A DNA stretch of 64,000 nucleotides from Sinotaia quadrata (Eukaryota; Mollusca; Gastropoda; Architaenioglossa; Viviparidae): positions 91,669,058 through 91,733,057 of the forward strand of contig CM054178.1 of NCBI GenBank assembly GCA_028829895.1. Reading direction: 5' to 3'. The notes under the pieces were generated by a model. It did no database searches. It saw only the letters and a program-made list of their open reading frames with translations, and was not told the origin of the DNA. Within the stretch, counting starts at the first letter, position 1. Every line of letters begins with the position of its first letter. The translations under genes and the position numbers were made by a program. Of the stretch, positions 11,442 to 22,765 are shown in pieces.

Positions 11442-12291
11442 AATAAGTAAGTATATATAACATATATATGTGTGTATGTATGCGGATGTATATGTGCGTG
11501 TATGTATTTGTATGCATATATATGTGTTGAACGTTTGTATGTATGTATGTATATATGCTTATGTTTTACTAACTGCACTTTTTACCAGCTCACCACCCCT
11601 CCCTCTCTATGAATCTTTCGAGCAAGATTGATTTCTCTCTGCCAACTCTGAAGCCAGACATAGTGTTAAAAGAAAAGTTAAAATAAACAAATAAAAACAT
11701 TTTAATGTTCAAATAAGGTATAAACTTTAAAAATGTATTTTGCCCATTACAAAGTTTGGCTGACTGTCAGATACACTGAATTATTTGTCTAAACAGTACA
11801 ACAGGAAGCATGTACAATGAATCAGCATAACAGAAAATATTACATTTATTGCGATATTCACCAAGCGAAAACCAAAAACACTTTTCAGTGAGCCACATAA
11901 AGCAAAATATACATCTATATTCACAAACACTTAGTTAACTTTAGCAGCAGAACTACTTGATATTTATCCAGTGCCCCAAAGCCGTTTGAAAATTATAGTT
12001 TGAAAGTTGCTATATTGTTCTCTATCATAATAATGTATCAATATTAAGACATATAACTTATATAACATTTTAATCATTTTAACAAATCTACATTTAAATC
12101 ATTTACATCATTTAATTAAAAATACAGTGAAGACTTACCAATGGAACAATTAAATATTTAAAGACGAAAACAAACATCACTACGGCGCTGAGTAGAGAGA
12201 CGGATATGGCACTATTGGAAATGTAGAGAAGAGATGGGCAGAGGGAAACCGGAATTATGAAAAAAAGAGATGAATAAGAGTCGAATAGCAG
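11442..12291. other. non-coding with TATG-rich patch
   Basis: 11455-11560 is an imperfect TATG/TGTA simple-sequence patch. The rest is AT-rich and nothing else was recognised. Confidence 0.5.
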
Positions 12292-12735
12292 GAATAGTGA
12301 GAAAAGAACGCTGTCTAGAAAAGAGGAATAATGAGAAAAGAACGTTGTTTAGAACAACAGGAATACTAAGGAAAGAATGTTGTTTAGAACAACAAGAATA
12401 CTGAGGAAAGAACGTTGTTTAGAACACCAGGAATACTGAGGAAAAAACGTTGTTTAGAACAGCAGGAATAGTGAGGAAAGAGCGCTGTCTAGAAAAGAGG
12501 AATAATGAGGATAGAACGCTGTCTAGAATAGCAGGAATAGTGAGGAAAGAACGCTGTCTAGAAAAGAGAAATAATGAGGAAAGAACGCTGTCTAGAAAAG
12601 AGAAATAATGAGGAAAGAACGCTGTCTAGAATAGCAGGAATAGTGAGGAAAGAACGCTGTCTATAACAGCAGTAATAGGTAGCAAAGAACGATGTCTAGA
12701 ATAGCAGGAATAGTATCTAGAACAACGGTAATAGA
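12292..12735 (+). repeat. 34/35-bp minisatellite, about 12 copies
   Basis: Units are GAGGAAAGAACGCTGTCTAG followed by AAAAGAGAAATAAT or AATAGCAGGAATAGT. The two endings mark two unit types that are intermixed. The first units are more diverged (GTTGTTTAGAACA). Confidence 0.93.
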
Positions 12736-12957
12736 TAAATATGAAAGAATGGCAAAACACTGAAAGAGTAGGAATCAGAAAAATGGATATTTGATAGGAT
12801 TAGGAAGCATAAAGATGAACACAGTGAATAAAGATAAGGAAATATAAAGACGGATATAATATAGAATGATACTATATAAGATTAAGAAATATAAAAACAA
12901 CCACAGTGTAGAATTAAATAGATGAATAGGAAGCAGAAAGAAGAACTCGGTTTAGAA

Positions 12958-13549
12958 GGAACAGAAAATACAAAGTGAAAGAACTTGAAATACAAAGTGA
13001 AAGAACAGGAAATACAAAGGGAAAGAACAGAAAATACAAAGTGAAAGAACAGGAAATACAAAGGAAAAGATCAGGAAATACAAAGTGAAAGAACTGGAAA
13101 TACAAAGTGAAAGAACAGGAAATACAAAGTGAAAGAACAGGAGATACAAAGTGAAAGAACTGGAAATACAAAGTGAAAGAACAGGAAATACAAAGTGAAA
13201 GAACTGGAAATACAAAGTGAAAGAACAGGAAATACAAAGGGAAAGAACAGAAAATACAAAGTGAAAGAACAGGAAATACAAAGGAAAAGATCAGGAAATA
13301 CAAAGTGAAAGAACTGGAAATACAAAGTGAAAGAACAGGAAATACAAAGTGAAAGAACAGGAGATACAAAGTGAAAGAACTGGAAATACAAAGTGAAAGA
13401 ACTGGAAATACGAAGTGAAAGAACTGGAAATACAAAGTGAAAGAACAGGAAATACAAAGTGAAAGAACTGGAAATACAAAGGGAAAGAACTGGAAATACA
13501 AAGGGAAAGAACTGGAAATACAAAGTGAAAGAACAGGAAATACAAAGAG
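12958..13549 (+). repeat. 22-bp minisatellite, about 27 copies
   Basis: The unit is GAACAGGAAATACAAAGTGA plus AA. Variants are ACTGG, ACAGA, AAGGG and GAAAAGATC. A block of ten units (about 13010-13140) recurs at about 13225-13370, so there is higher-order duplication. Long open frames on the minus strand (up to 213 codons) are read-through of this repeat and not genes. Confidence 0.97.
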
Positions 13550-14383
13550 AGTCATGGTGTAGCAGGAACACGAAGAAGAAAGATGAACACGGAGAAGAAG
13601 AAATTATTAGAGAGACGAACAAAGAACTAACAGACTATGTATAAAGAAGGACCAAAACAAATCAGGATTTATAAAAAAAAAACCTTGAAGAAAATACAGT
13701 GCCCAAACATTCGCAGACAATAATCGAATATGGAAATTGTGATTACTATTAAAGTTCAAAGTATGCACGTTAATGCTTTACATATCCCTGAAGTAGAAAA
13801 CATAATGACCCACTATAGTAAAATAAAATAAAATGGCGCGTAAGAACAACAGGCGATCCGGACTGAGGTGTATTCAACATATGTGAAAAATTCAGACAAT
13901 AGAATTACATGTATGATTTAAAATAAAAATAAGAAACATCAAACCTCTTCAGACAAGAATTGCTTTGAAAACCCCTTTCTTTAATTACAGACACAATTCA
14001 ACTTTTGAAAAGGTTCTGAACACTGCAGTTGTCTTACCATTCGCTCTCTGTATCGTACCATTCGCCCTCTTTGTCTTATCATTTGTCCTATCATTCACCC
14101 TCTTTATCTTATCTTTTGTCAATCGACCTCTTATCATTTGCACTGTTTGTAAAATATTATGTTACTTTGTATAATTGTACGTACTATTTCAATTAAAAAC
14201 AAACAAACAAAACCACTTTGTCAAAGTCAATGTTATGTCAAAATTAGCAGATTATAAACCGATTTATGTTGAAATCTTAATTTAGAGTACTAAAGGAGAG
14301 TTTTAAGAAAGAAAGTTTAAATGAAGAGTTTGAAGTCACAGGCACTCACACACTCCTATCTATCTACATATATACATTAACAC
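13550..14383. other. non-coding, nothing recognised
   Basis: Purine bias continues to about 13640. Near 14030-14120 there is a short pyrimidine-rich stretch with three or four copies of TTATCATTTG-like 20-mers. No gene recognised. Confidence 0.5.
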
Positions 14384-14629
<246 letters not shown>

Positions 14630-15004
14630 GTGTGTGCGCGCGAGAGAGAAAAGTGGAGACTAAGAGAGTATTATAGAGACATATTTGGAAGGAGGAAGAC
14701 AAGCGCAGAAAAAGAATAAGATAACAAAGCAAAGAATGCTACAAATAAGAATGAGAGAAAAAGGAACTGTTTTTAAAAATTAATTGTCACTTTTTGTAAA
14801 AGTCATTTACAGAAAACAAGGCAAAACAAATAAATAATAGATGATAAAGCACGAAGGCAAGAATGATATAAATAAAAATACAATATATAATCAAAATCAC
14901 TCGATTATAAGTGACTAAGAAATGTGAGTTTTTAATTAGACTATAAAAACATTTGGTGCCATTCGATGCTACAATTCATTTCCTGATTCCTGCACATAAT
15001 AATA
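14630..15004. other. non-coding, nothing recognised
   Basis: AT-rich, with a purine-rich stretch just after the TATC repeat. Confidence 0.5.
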
Positions 15005-15105
15005 ACATCTATAATTTACCAGTCCATATTTACAACAAACAATGATAATCATCTATAATTTACCAATCCACATTTACAGCAAACAATGATAATCATCTAT
15101 AAAAT
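15005..15105. repeat. two copies of a 45-50-bp unit
   Basis: TAATCATCTATAATTTACCA with a TCCA-CATTTACA-CAAACAATGA continuation occurs twice, slightly diverged. Confidence 0.7.
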
Positions 15106-15182
15106 CAATCATAGGTAATATCAAATAATCATATTTTCTATCAATGTATTATCGTTACAACAGTACTAGGTACCATATAATG

Positions 15183-15445
15183 ACAATCATCCATAACATT
15201 AATCAATGTATTGATATCAAACAATATTTAATAGCAAACAGATCACAATCAACTATATATCAATCATTGTATTGTTATCAAATAATGTTTAGTACCAAAC
15301 AGATCACAATCAACTATATATCAATCATTGTATTATCAAATAATGTTTTGTGCCAAATAGATCACAATCAACTATATATCAATAACTGTATTGTAATCAA
15401 ACAATATTTTAGTACCAAACAATACAATCGTCTATATACCAGTCA
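15183..15445. repeat. about 58-bp tandem repeat, 4-5 copies
   Basis: Units carry AGATCACAATCAACTATATA then TCAATCATTGTATTGTTATC and AAACAATATTTAGTACCAAAC. The outer units are more diverged, as is usual for an ageing array. Confidence 0.85.
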
Positions 15446-16908
15446 CTGCATCACGATTAAACAAGGTGGTGACCAAACAATACAATGATCCATGATCCCA
15501 GGAATGTATTATTGTAAAGCAATTCTCAATACCAAACAATTTATATACAAATCTATATATTATTGTCAAAACAATACCAGTTAATGCAAAGTTGACAAAG
15601 CGACGACAATGCATCGAGTGTCTGGTAAGGTCACCAACGGACGCCATAATACTTCATCCTCATTTCTCATCAAAAGCCTCATTAATAATGCTGAACATTA
15701 GGTGAAATACAAATTTTCTTGTCAAAAGCCTCTTTGCTTGGGTATGTCTTTTGATATTTTACTGCACCGACGTAGCTCGAATATCCACTTTGAAACCAAA
15801 GTGTAAATGCAGTAATACATTATTGTGCTACTAACATTATAGTGATAATTAAATACATTTAGTCATGAAGAAGGTACATAAACAACATTTTATATGAATA
15901 TCGTATGAATATTAAAATCAATAGCATGAATGAGTTTTCTAGATGTAAAACTTTCCAATTACAACAACGTTAGTGCGTTTTCTAGATGCAAAACCTTCCC
16001 TCTACAACAGTGTGGATGCATTAACTGGGCAGTGACACCGTCCGAAGGACACTGTAAAGATGAACATTTACACTGGGCATATTCCTCCGATGTAAACAGC
16101 AACTGCAGTGATGCTGACGTCACAAACTGCGAAGTGGCACTACATCGACAAGAGCGCGCAGACACTTGTCGTTATCACATAGTTACAAGTTAATGACGTC
16201 TCATTGAAAATGAATGCGAGGGCCACAATCAATCAGTGATCGACGTCTGAAAACAGTAAAATACGTCATTAACCTGGGATATTTCCGAAATAGAAACTGG
16301 AACAGTGTCAAAGTTAGAGCACGTGAGCACAGGCTGTAGCGTCGACAGATGCTATCTTGTTTATCAATAAACGGTGTTGGACATATTGTTTCTTTTTTCT
16401 GATTGTTCGTGCAATATATTTAATATCGCTTACTACACAAGTGGACAAAGTCTGTGCCTGGTAATGTAAGGAAGAAGGGTGGATTGAGTGTGGGTGGTTG
16501 AGAGGTTGGGGAAGTCTAGAGACAAAAATGCTAACAAATGTGCAATCAATACTGAATTAATATGATGCCAACAAAATTGGTTAACGCATAAAATACAACA
16601 CTGTTATTTTTGTTCCGCAAAAGAGATCCCACTAAAGGTCAACTCTACGATTTTGCAAACACTTCAATTGTGGCGAAAATTCCCTGGGCCATTTAGGGAA
16701 AACAGTTTCCTTGACAACTAATCACTGTTTCGTTTGCAACATTGTTTAATAATGGCTTCTGTTCACAATAAACAAAGTGAGACAATAAACTATGCATCAA
16801 GAAAAGTGATATTCGAATAGACAGATCGATGGGAAAGTGAATTTTAAGACGGTTTAATAATGCTTGAAGGAATCAGCAATGAAATTATTACTGTCATTAT
16901 TCTTGTAA
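15446..16908. other. non-coding, nothing recognised
   Basis: No gene recognised. Short duplications occur near 15660-15730 (CATCAAAAGCCTC / GTCAAAAGCCTC) and 15930-15990 (TTTTCTAGATG). 16080-16200 is less AT-rich but shows no supported exon. Confidence 0.45.
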
Positions 16909-17065
16909 TTTTCTTTCAAGTGTTACATATACAGTAGTATGGCAATTGCAGTCTTGTAGAACTTCTTTCAAGTGTTACATATATAGTAGTATGGCAATTG
17001 CAGTCTTGTAGAACTTCTTTCAAGTGTTACATATACAGTAGTATGGCAATTGCAGTCTTTTAGAA
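16909..17065. repeat. 52-bp tandem repeat, 3 copies
   Basis: Units start CTTTCAAGTGTTACATATAC and continue with AGTAGTATGGCAATTGCAGT. The copies are almost identical. Confidence 0.95.
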
Positions 17066-17099
17066 CGCAGCTTCTAGTACATAGTCGTATGATGGCTTG

Positions 17100-17535
17100 T
17101 CTTGTGCCTCAGTAACTGTAACATAGTGTTGAAGAAATTGTAGCGTTACAAGTATAACAGTCCGGTATAAAGCAAAGACAGGGTTTGACTAGCGATTTAG
17201 TAATTGTAAGTCATTGTCCAGCATAAAGTAACAAAATGGCCTGGTTATTGTTCCAGTAATTGTAACTTTGTGAATCATTGTCCAGCTTAAAGAAACAAAA
17301 TGGCTTGGTTATTGCTCCAGTAATTGTAACATTATAGCACTAATACTGTCCAAAATAATGTGATCGACTGGCAAGTGACTCAGTAGTTCAGCTGCAACAC
17401 TGTAGGTCACTGTCCACTTTAAAGTAACGTGGTGACTTGGTTAGTGCACGAGTAATTGTAACATTATAGTTCCAAACATTGCCAGTTTAATGTAACGTGA
17501 AGGGTTGGTTAGTGCTTCAATAGTTGTAACATTCT
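17100..17535. repeat. degenerate 75-85-bp tandem repeat, about 5 copies
   Basis: The recurring core is CAGTAATTGTAACATTATAG followed by TCATTGTCCAGCTTAAAG and AACATGGCTTGGTTA-like sequence. Divergence is high, and the limits are uncertain. Confidence 0.65.
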
Positions 17536-19380
17536 TGGACTGCCAAATACCAACGTTCAGTGTAGACAGGTGGAAGCTGTGTGGGGGAGGGGGAGCTGAA
17601 AAGAAAACCTGATATAAACAAAGATACCTATACAATTATTCTAGTGACAAAAAAATAAAATAGGTAAATAACACTTCTCAATAGATATCCATAAAAATAA
17701 AAAAGACGATATATTTCAATGAATGAAAACAATATTTGAAGAGCAAAATATTTCACTTTAAATAAGTAGCAGACAAAATTGGTAAGCCGAAAGATTCCTT
17801 CAAGACTACAGAAGAACACGGGTAGTCTTTGCTTTGTTGGTTGAGGTTCACTTATTAAGAAACATTGATGGCTCATTACAAATGGTGGTCACGTTACGCA
17901 TAAAAACATCAAGAGACGGTTTAGTATAAAGCTTAGTTATTGCGACAATGGAATGAAACAACATTGAAATAAAAAAATTATTTACAAAGGTTTGTAGGGA
18001 GCTTAAATCACAATTATCGCGAAAGATCTAAACAATATTTTGCTTAGAAAGAGGAAAAAAAAAGAAAACCATTATATAAACAAATAAATAAAAGTTTCTG
18101 ACCCTATGCATTGTGGACACTAATCGCTACATATAGAGAACCTCCTGACTTCTCAGTATTTATCTGCTTATTTTGATAAGAACAATTGTGGCAGAGGCAG
18201 GCAACTCATGTGACAAAAATTAACGTAAGGGAGAACACTCGAATTTCAAAATCCTGTTTGGAAGTGAAGCTATCCTTAGGTAAAAATATTTACTTTAACA
18301 TAATGCGAACAACGAGAAACCTTCAAAGGCATGTGGTAGCCGAGAATAAAGAATGCTAAAATATCAGTAATAGTAAGTTAAAAAAATATATTGTTCCATA
18401 CAATCTTTTCAGAACAAACACTGAACAGGATATGTACTTATAGATTCTTTAAATATATTATACAATCCTTCCTTCCCCCCGAAAAACAACAACAAAAACA
18501 ACCCAACAACCCCCAAACAGTTAAAAACGATAGCAACTTTGAAAAATATACATTATCTACATGATTTCAGCGGATGAAATGGACAACTAAGATGTGTATT
18601 TTGTTTCTGAGAACAGTGCGAGCGAGAGTCGCTACAAAGAAAGAGTGGCAGTAATTTAACCCGGAGTCGCTAGAATGCTGTATTCATGGTGCGTAAAGCA
18701 TAGAAAGTACACGCTTAACACTGCAAGTAGTTGCTGTGACAAATCCACAAAATGCGGTAAAGCAAACAATAGAGCGGATAGACGATTTGACACGCGCGCG
18801 CACACACATCTACACGAATCCACACTACATCCATACATGCACACCATGCAAACACACATACAAACACACACGATACAGAGAGACACAAGTACAAGCGTAC
18901 AATGCTGAAATCAAGAAAAGATATCAACAGGTGCGATAATTGAAAGGCTTAGGTGCAGTGAGCCCTGAAAATGCCACAGGTTAAGGTCAGTGTGTTTGTG
19001 GTCCTCACATTAGCTTTATTACATAACGACAGGTATGGCTGGTGGGTTTGTGGTCCTCACATTAGCTGAGTTTCGTAAACCCAACACACTGTCCATTGCT
19101 GATGGTGATGGGCTGCAGCAGTAGTCAAACCATGCTGTGTACCCAGTCTGTTCTGTTCTTGATCACACTCTTGCCAGCGTAAGTATCTCAAGAATGAGCA
19201 AAGCGAAACGTCACGGACCCCTGTCACTGCTTCAGGTGATCAAGAGCAGATAAATCTGCGTTGCAGGGAACTGGGAGCTTTCGTCACACTAAGGATAAAA
19301 AGGAAAACAATGACTCGAAGGAATGATTAGTTCTGAGATACTTCATTTGTAACACACGTCTACAGACCACAGAGTTCTAA
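17536..19380. other. non-coding downstream flank of the LicD-like gene
   Basis: No gene recognised. A CA-rich patch lies at 18800-18880. The 23-mer core TGTTTGTGGTCCTCACATTA occurs twice near 18990 and 19045. Confidence 0.5.
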
Positions 19381-19386
19381 AGCTCT

Positions 19387-19392
19387 TTTATT
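19387..19392 (-). promoter_or_regulatory. candidate polyadenylation signal of the LicD-like gene
   Basis: The plus strand reads TTTATT, so the minus strand reads AATAAA, 292 bases past the TGA at 19685. It is the first canonical hexamer I saw downstream of the stop. The 3'UTR would be about 300 bases. Confidence 0.45.
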
Positions 19393-19684
19393 GGTGACGC
19401 ATGCCTTAAGAATCTCACAGATCAGTAGACTGATGTCCATGGGAAAGCACAAATCAGCATAAATAACTGTTCCCAAATAGAATACCCCGTCACAAGGTGT
19501 TTTCCCATGCTTCATGTGTATTTAGGGTGCATAGTATGTGTGGAAAACACCGAGACATAACTTATGGCACAGCTTTCAGTCATAGCGTACACTATGCAAA
19601 CACCCAGGACTTTTAAAATGACAAGGATTTTTGAATTAAAAAAAAATCCCTCCACACATTATAATGAGTTTGAGCTGTCCCAGG

Positions 19685-20887
19685 TCAGTGCGAGTCTAAA
19701 ATTGCATTAACACAACCAGTCTGCACTTCTATAGTGTGCACCAAAGTGCCATTGATGGACAGCTGTTCCAGGACAGAGTTAGAAGACAAGAGCAAGCGAC
19801 GCGAGACAAAGGGGTAAACCTGTTGCAGACTGCTGCACTGCACAACCCCTGCGTCTCGAAACACGAGCTCCTCAAAATCCTCCATTACAGCGTGACATGT
19901 CGTCAGCTCCTGGTCCTTGATGATGGACAAGATGTCGCAAGGTGCAGGCACCAGCAGGCCTTCAAAAGGTCTTTGCAGAAGAGGAAACACTCCACGCTTC
20001 GCAGAGGTGAACGTTGGTTTACCATTCCAGGTTTCATCCCACAAGTGCGTCGCGTTCTCATGGAAAAATCTGATGCGAACGAAAGTTGTTCGAAGGAGGT
20101 CTGGTGGATGAGGCCGGAAGTCGTTCGGACGAAGCGTCCAGGAGTAGGAGTTCGGCCACATGAGCTGAAAACCACTCATACCACTTAGCACATGCAAAGC
20201 ACGTTCTCGTTCTTCACTGCGCATGCCCACAGTGACTGACACGTCACTCCATGGAATAATGCCATGATGCCGGAAGGACCCCAACAGAGAACTGTCTAGG
20301 AGGAAGTATGTAAGACCAGCTTTTTGGCAGGTTGCGGCGAAAGCTTCGAACGTGAGGAGAAGGTACGCCTTTTCCTTCGGTGACAGCAAAGGTTTGAACA
20401 CATTCGTGTTTCGCAACACGCCGTCCAGCAAGGCTGTTCTGGACAAAGAGGAAGGGGGTCTGTACGAGGACCTAGCGAGGGCCAGCTCCATGCGTAGATA
20501 GCTATCGATCACCCGCCGCTCGAAATAATGCAAGCGAGTTAAAGTAGAAACTTCCCCACTAGCAGGTAGCTCTGGTAGCAAAATGTTTCCAGTCGCCTGC
20601 ATTCTCAACTCGATGTTGTCCGTCTCGTTGGCGAGCATGAGCATAGAGTATGCAGGGACCTCATGCGGGCTCCCTCTCGGGGTAGACAACTCTTTCCCGC
20701 ATATGACGTATAAAATGAACACTCCCGCCAACGCGAACGGCAACCATCTACTCCCTAGTCGGTGCCAACGCCATTTTCCCGCCAGCTTTTGCAGAGCAAT
20801 GTAGGCCATTTCTTCGTCTGTCACCTCTTCGGACCTTTCTTCATCTGTGAGTTTTGCAAATTCCGCTTGACAAGGTTGTCTTTCCAT
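19685..20887 (-). CDS. LicD/fukutin-like type II membrane protein (putative pseudoenzyme)
   Basis: The protein has 400 residues from the ATG at 20887 to the TGA at 19685. The frame stays open upstream to 20989 but has no earlier ATG, and the pyrimidine tract at 20927-20950 marks an intron end, so this ATG is preferred. A cytosolic, acidic N-terminus (1-47) is followed by one hydrophobic segment (48-63, rich in L, F, A, V and I) flanked by basic residues, which fits a Golgi type II protein. The lumenal part has sequons at N87, N278 and N379. Residues 194-222 resemble the LicD/fukutin nucleotidyltransferase core (YFLLDSSLLGSFRHHG, then IPW). Residues 301-320 (FPLLQRPFEGLLVPAP) match the C-terminal motif of W02B3.4-like family members. 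Relatives act in phosphocholine or ribitol-phosphate transfer to glycans. Here IPW is followed by SDVSV instead of the usual Asp-rich metal site, so activity is doubtful. The intact 400-codon frame in gene-poor DNA argues for a real gene. The exact substrate is unknown. Confidence 0.82.
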   Translation of the reverse strand: MERQPCQAEFAKLTDEERSEEVTDEEMAYIALQKLAGKWRWHRLGSRWLPFALAGVFILYVICGKELSTPRGSPHEVPAYSMLMLANETDNIELRMQATGNILLPELPASGEVSTLTRLHYFERRVIDSYLRMELALARSSYRPPSSLSRTALLDGVLRNTNVFKPLLSPKEKAYLLLTFEAFAATCQKAGLTYFLLDSSLLGSFRHHGIIPWSDVSVTVGMRSEERERALHVLSGMSGFQLMWPNSYSWTLRPNDFRPHPPDLLRTTFVRIRFFHENATHLWDETWNGKPTFTSAKRGVFPLLQRPFEGLLVPAPCDILSIIKDQELTTCHAVMEDFEELVFRDAGVVQCSSLQQVYPFVSRRLLLSSNSVLEQLSINGTLVHTIEVQTGCVNAILDSH

Positions 20888-20921
20888 TAAGGCTGATGAG
20901 GTGACGTTTGTTCTTTCAATT
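20888..20921 (-). other. 5'UTR start of coding exon with splice acceptor
   Basis: On the minus strand a long pyrimidine tract (20927-20950, mostly T with C) runs into CCTAAG. The AG falls at 20923-20922, so the exon would begin at 20921 and carry about 34 bases of 5'UTR before the ATG. This looks like a typical 3' splice site and implies an upstream non-coding exon that I could not locate. Confidence 0.5.
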
Positions 20922-20926
20922 CTTAG

Positions 20927-21155
20927 GCCAAAAGAAAAAGAAAAAGAGTTAAATATAAGAAAAAATTTTGTTGAGCAACTTGTACGCACGTAAAGTCAAC
21001 AGCAGCAGCAGTGACAACAAGAAAAATGCATCACAGCATTTCCAACAGCAGCAAAAACAACTACGACGGACTACATAGCAGTTACACAAAGCAGGACAAA
21101 ATGAAGACAGCGATAAAAAATAATCTAAAAATAGATAAGGAAAAGAGAGGCATGT
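20927..21155. other. presumed 5' intron of the LicD-like gene
   Basis: This follows the inferred splice acceptor on the minus strand. CAGCAGCAGCAG-like patches occur at 20998-21060. The upstream exon and promoter were not found. Confidence 0.35.
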
Positions 21156-21156
21156 A

Positions 21157-21203
<47 letters not shown>
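21156..21203 (+). repeat. (GAAA)n microsatellite
   Basis: Twelve GAAA units without interruption. Confidence 0.97.
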
Positions 21204-21205
<2 letters not shown>

Positions 21206-22296
21206 GACTGATTGATGGTTGATTGAAATAGTAACTAGTATTATGTAGCTGACATTTAAATATTGGTTATATTAGTAGAATAGAGAACACTAACTTAGTA
21301 GTAAGTAGAAGCTAGTTAGATATAAATATTATTAAATGAAATAGTGGATGCCGACTTGTATAATTAGCTAATATTTAGATAATACAAGTGTAAATATCAT
21401 GCAATATGTTGACTTTACATTTAATTAGAGGATAATTTTGTAACAAGGAGTCGTCACTGAGTTGTAAATAAATCAAATGAACGCTAACATTACAGGACGG
21501 GGCTGACATTTAAATAAAAAAGATAGTATTAATGATATCTAATTAACTGATATTTAAATGCACGTAATGTGAATGATGATTTGATGACTAGATATAAATA
21601 ACCAATGCGGTGGTGACAGAGAATGACAGTTGTGTACGGAAAGTTTCTTGCTACACAGCTCTAGATTTTGCAAAATGGAGTTAGTTTGACAGCTTTCATA
21701 CTGACGTCACGGATGGTGACGCGACTGGAATCGCAAGGAGTGCCATCAAAGACTGAGAGTTAAAAAGTAACAATGAAAACTAATAAAATCTCACTCCAAG
21801 TGACACTAGTAGGCAGAAGGTTTGATCTGTATAGGGAATAATTACATGCAAGGAAACAGAAAATGAAAGAAAAATATTTTGTTTTAAAAGAAAAGAATTC
21901 AGAGAGAGGGGGAGGAAAAATATTATACAGTAAATGCTTTCTTGAATAACTACTGGTTATTTATAATCTAAAATTAACATTTTTAAAACTGGAATTGTTT
22001 TAATGTAATCCTGTAGCACATGTGGTATATAATGATTGCTATTGAAAAACACACATTCGGATTAGATGAAACAGACGGAAGTGTGTGGTTCAAACTGAGT
22101 TGAAAAGAAACTGCAAAACTGAAAGGAAAGACACACACATGGATGCATGAAGATGATTATAACAGAAAAGACGCACGTATGCTGTAAAAGAGGACACTAT
22201 TGTGTGCTTACAATAATAAAAGACACATGCATGATCTGAAAACAGATTGCTTTCAACTTCCTCCAATTCTGAAAAGTTTTTGATTAGCAGTAGACA
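21204..22296. other. non-coding, nothing recognised
   Basis: AT-rich. Diffuse repetition of TGACATTTAAATA and TAGTATTA-type words at 21225-21560 suggests an old decayed array. Confidence 0.45.
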
Positions 22297-22765
22297 TAAA
22301 TATACTTTCAAAACAATATTACATAAAAGAATTATACATTATATATTAAATTAAATATACTTTCAAAACAATATTACATAAAAATATATACTAGGTAGTC
22401 ACAAATATACTTTTGAAAGAGTATTATATGAGAAATTTATATTATTTTTAAGTAGACATAAATATACATTTAAAACACTATTAAATGATAAATTTGTATT
22501 ATGGAATCATAAATATACCTTGGAAACAGTACTACATGAGAACTTTATACTATTTTCAATTAGACATAAATATACTTTTGAAACAGTATTAAATGAGAAA
22601 TTTATACTAGGTAGACATAAATATACTTTTAAAAACAGTTTTACATGAAAAATTTATATTATTTTTATTAGACATTCCTTTGAAACAGTATTACGAGAAA
22701 TTTATACTAAGTAGATATAAATAATATAAATATACTTTTGAAACAGTATTACATGCGAATATTAT
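22297..22765. repeat. alternating 51/57-bp AT-rich tandem repeat, 8-9 copies
   Basis: Units begin TATACTTTTGAAACAGTATT and continue ACATGAGAAATTTATA. They end in either CTAGGTAGACATAAA (51 bp) or TTATTTTTAATTAGACATAAA (57 bp). The two forms tend to alternate. Confidence 0.85.

Noticed and set aside
12914..13622. Open frames of up to 213 codons on the minus strand
   Set aside because: They are read-through of the 22-bp array in several frames, with no domain and no expected exon structure.
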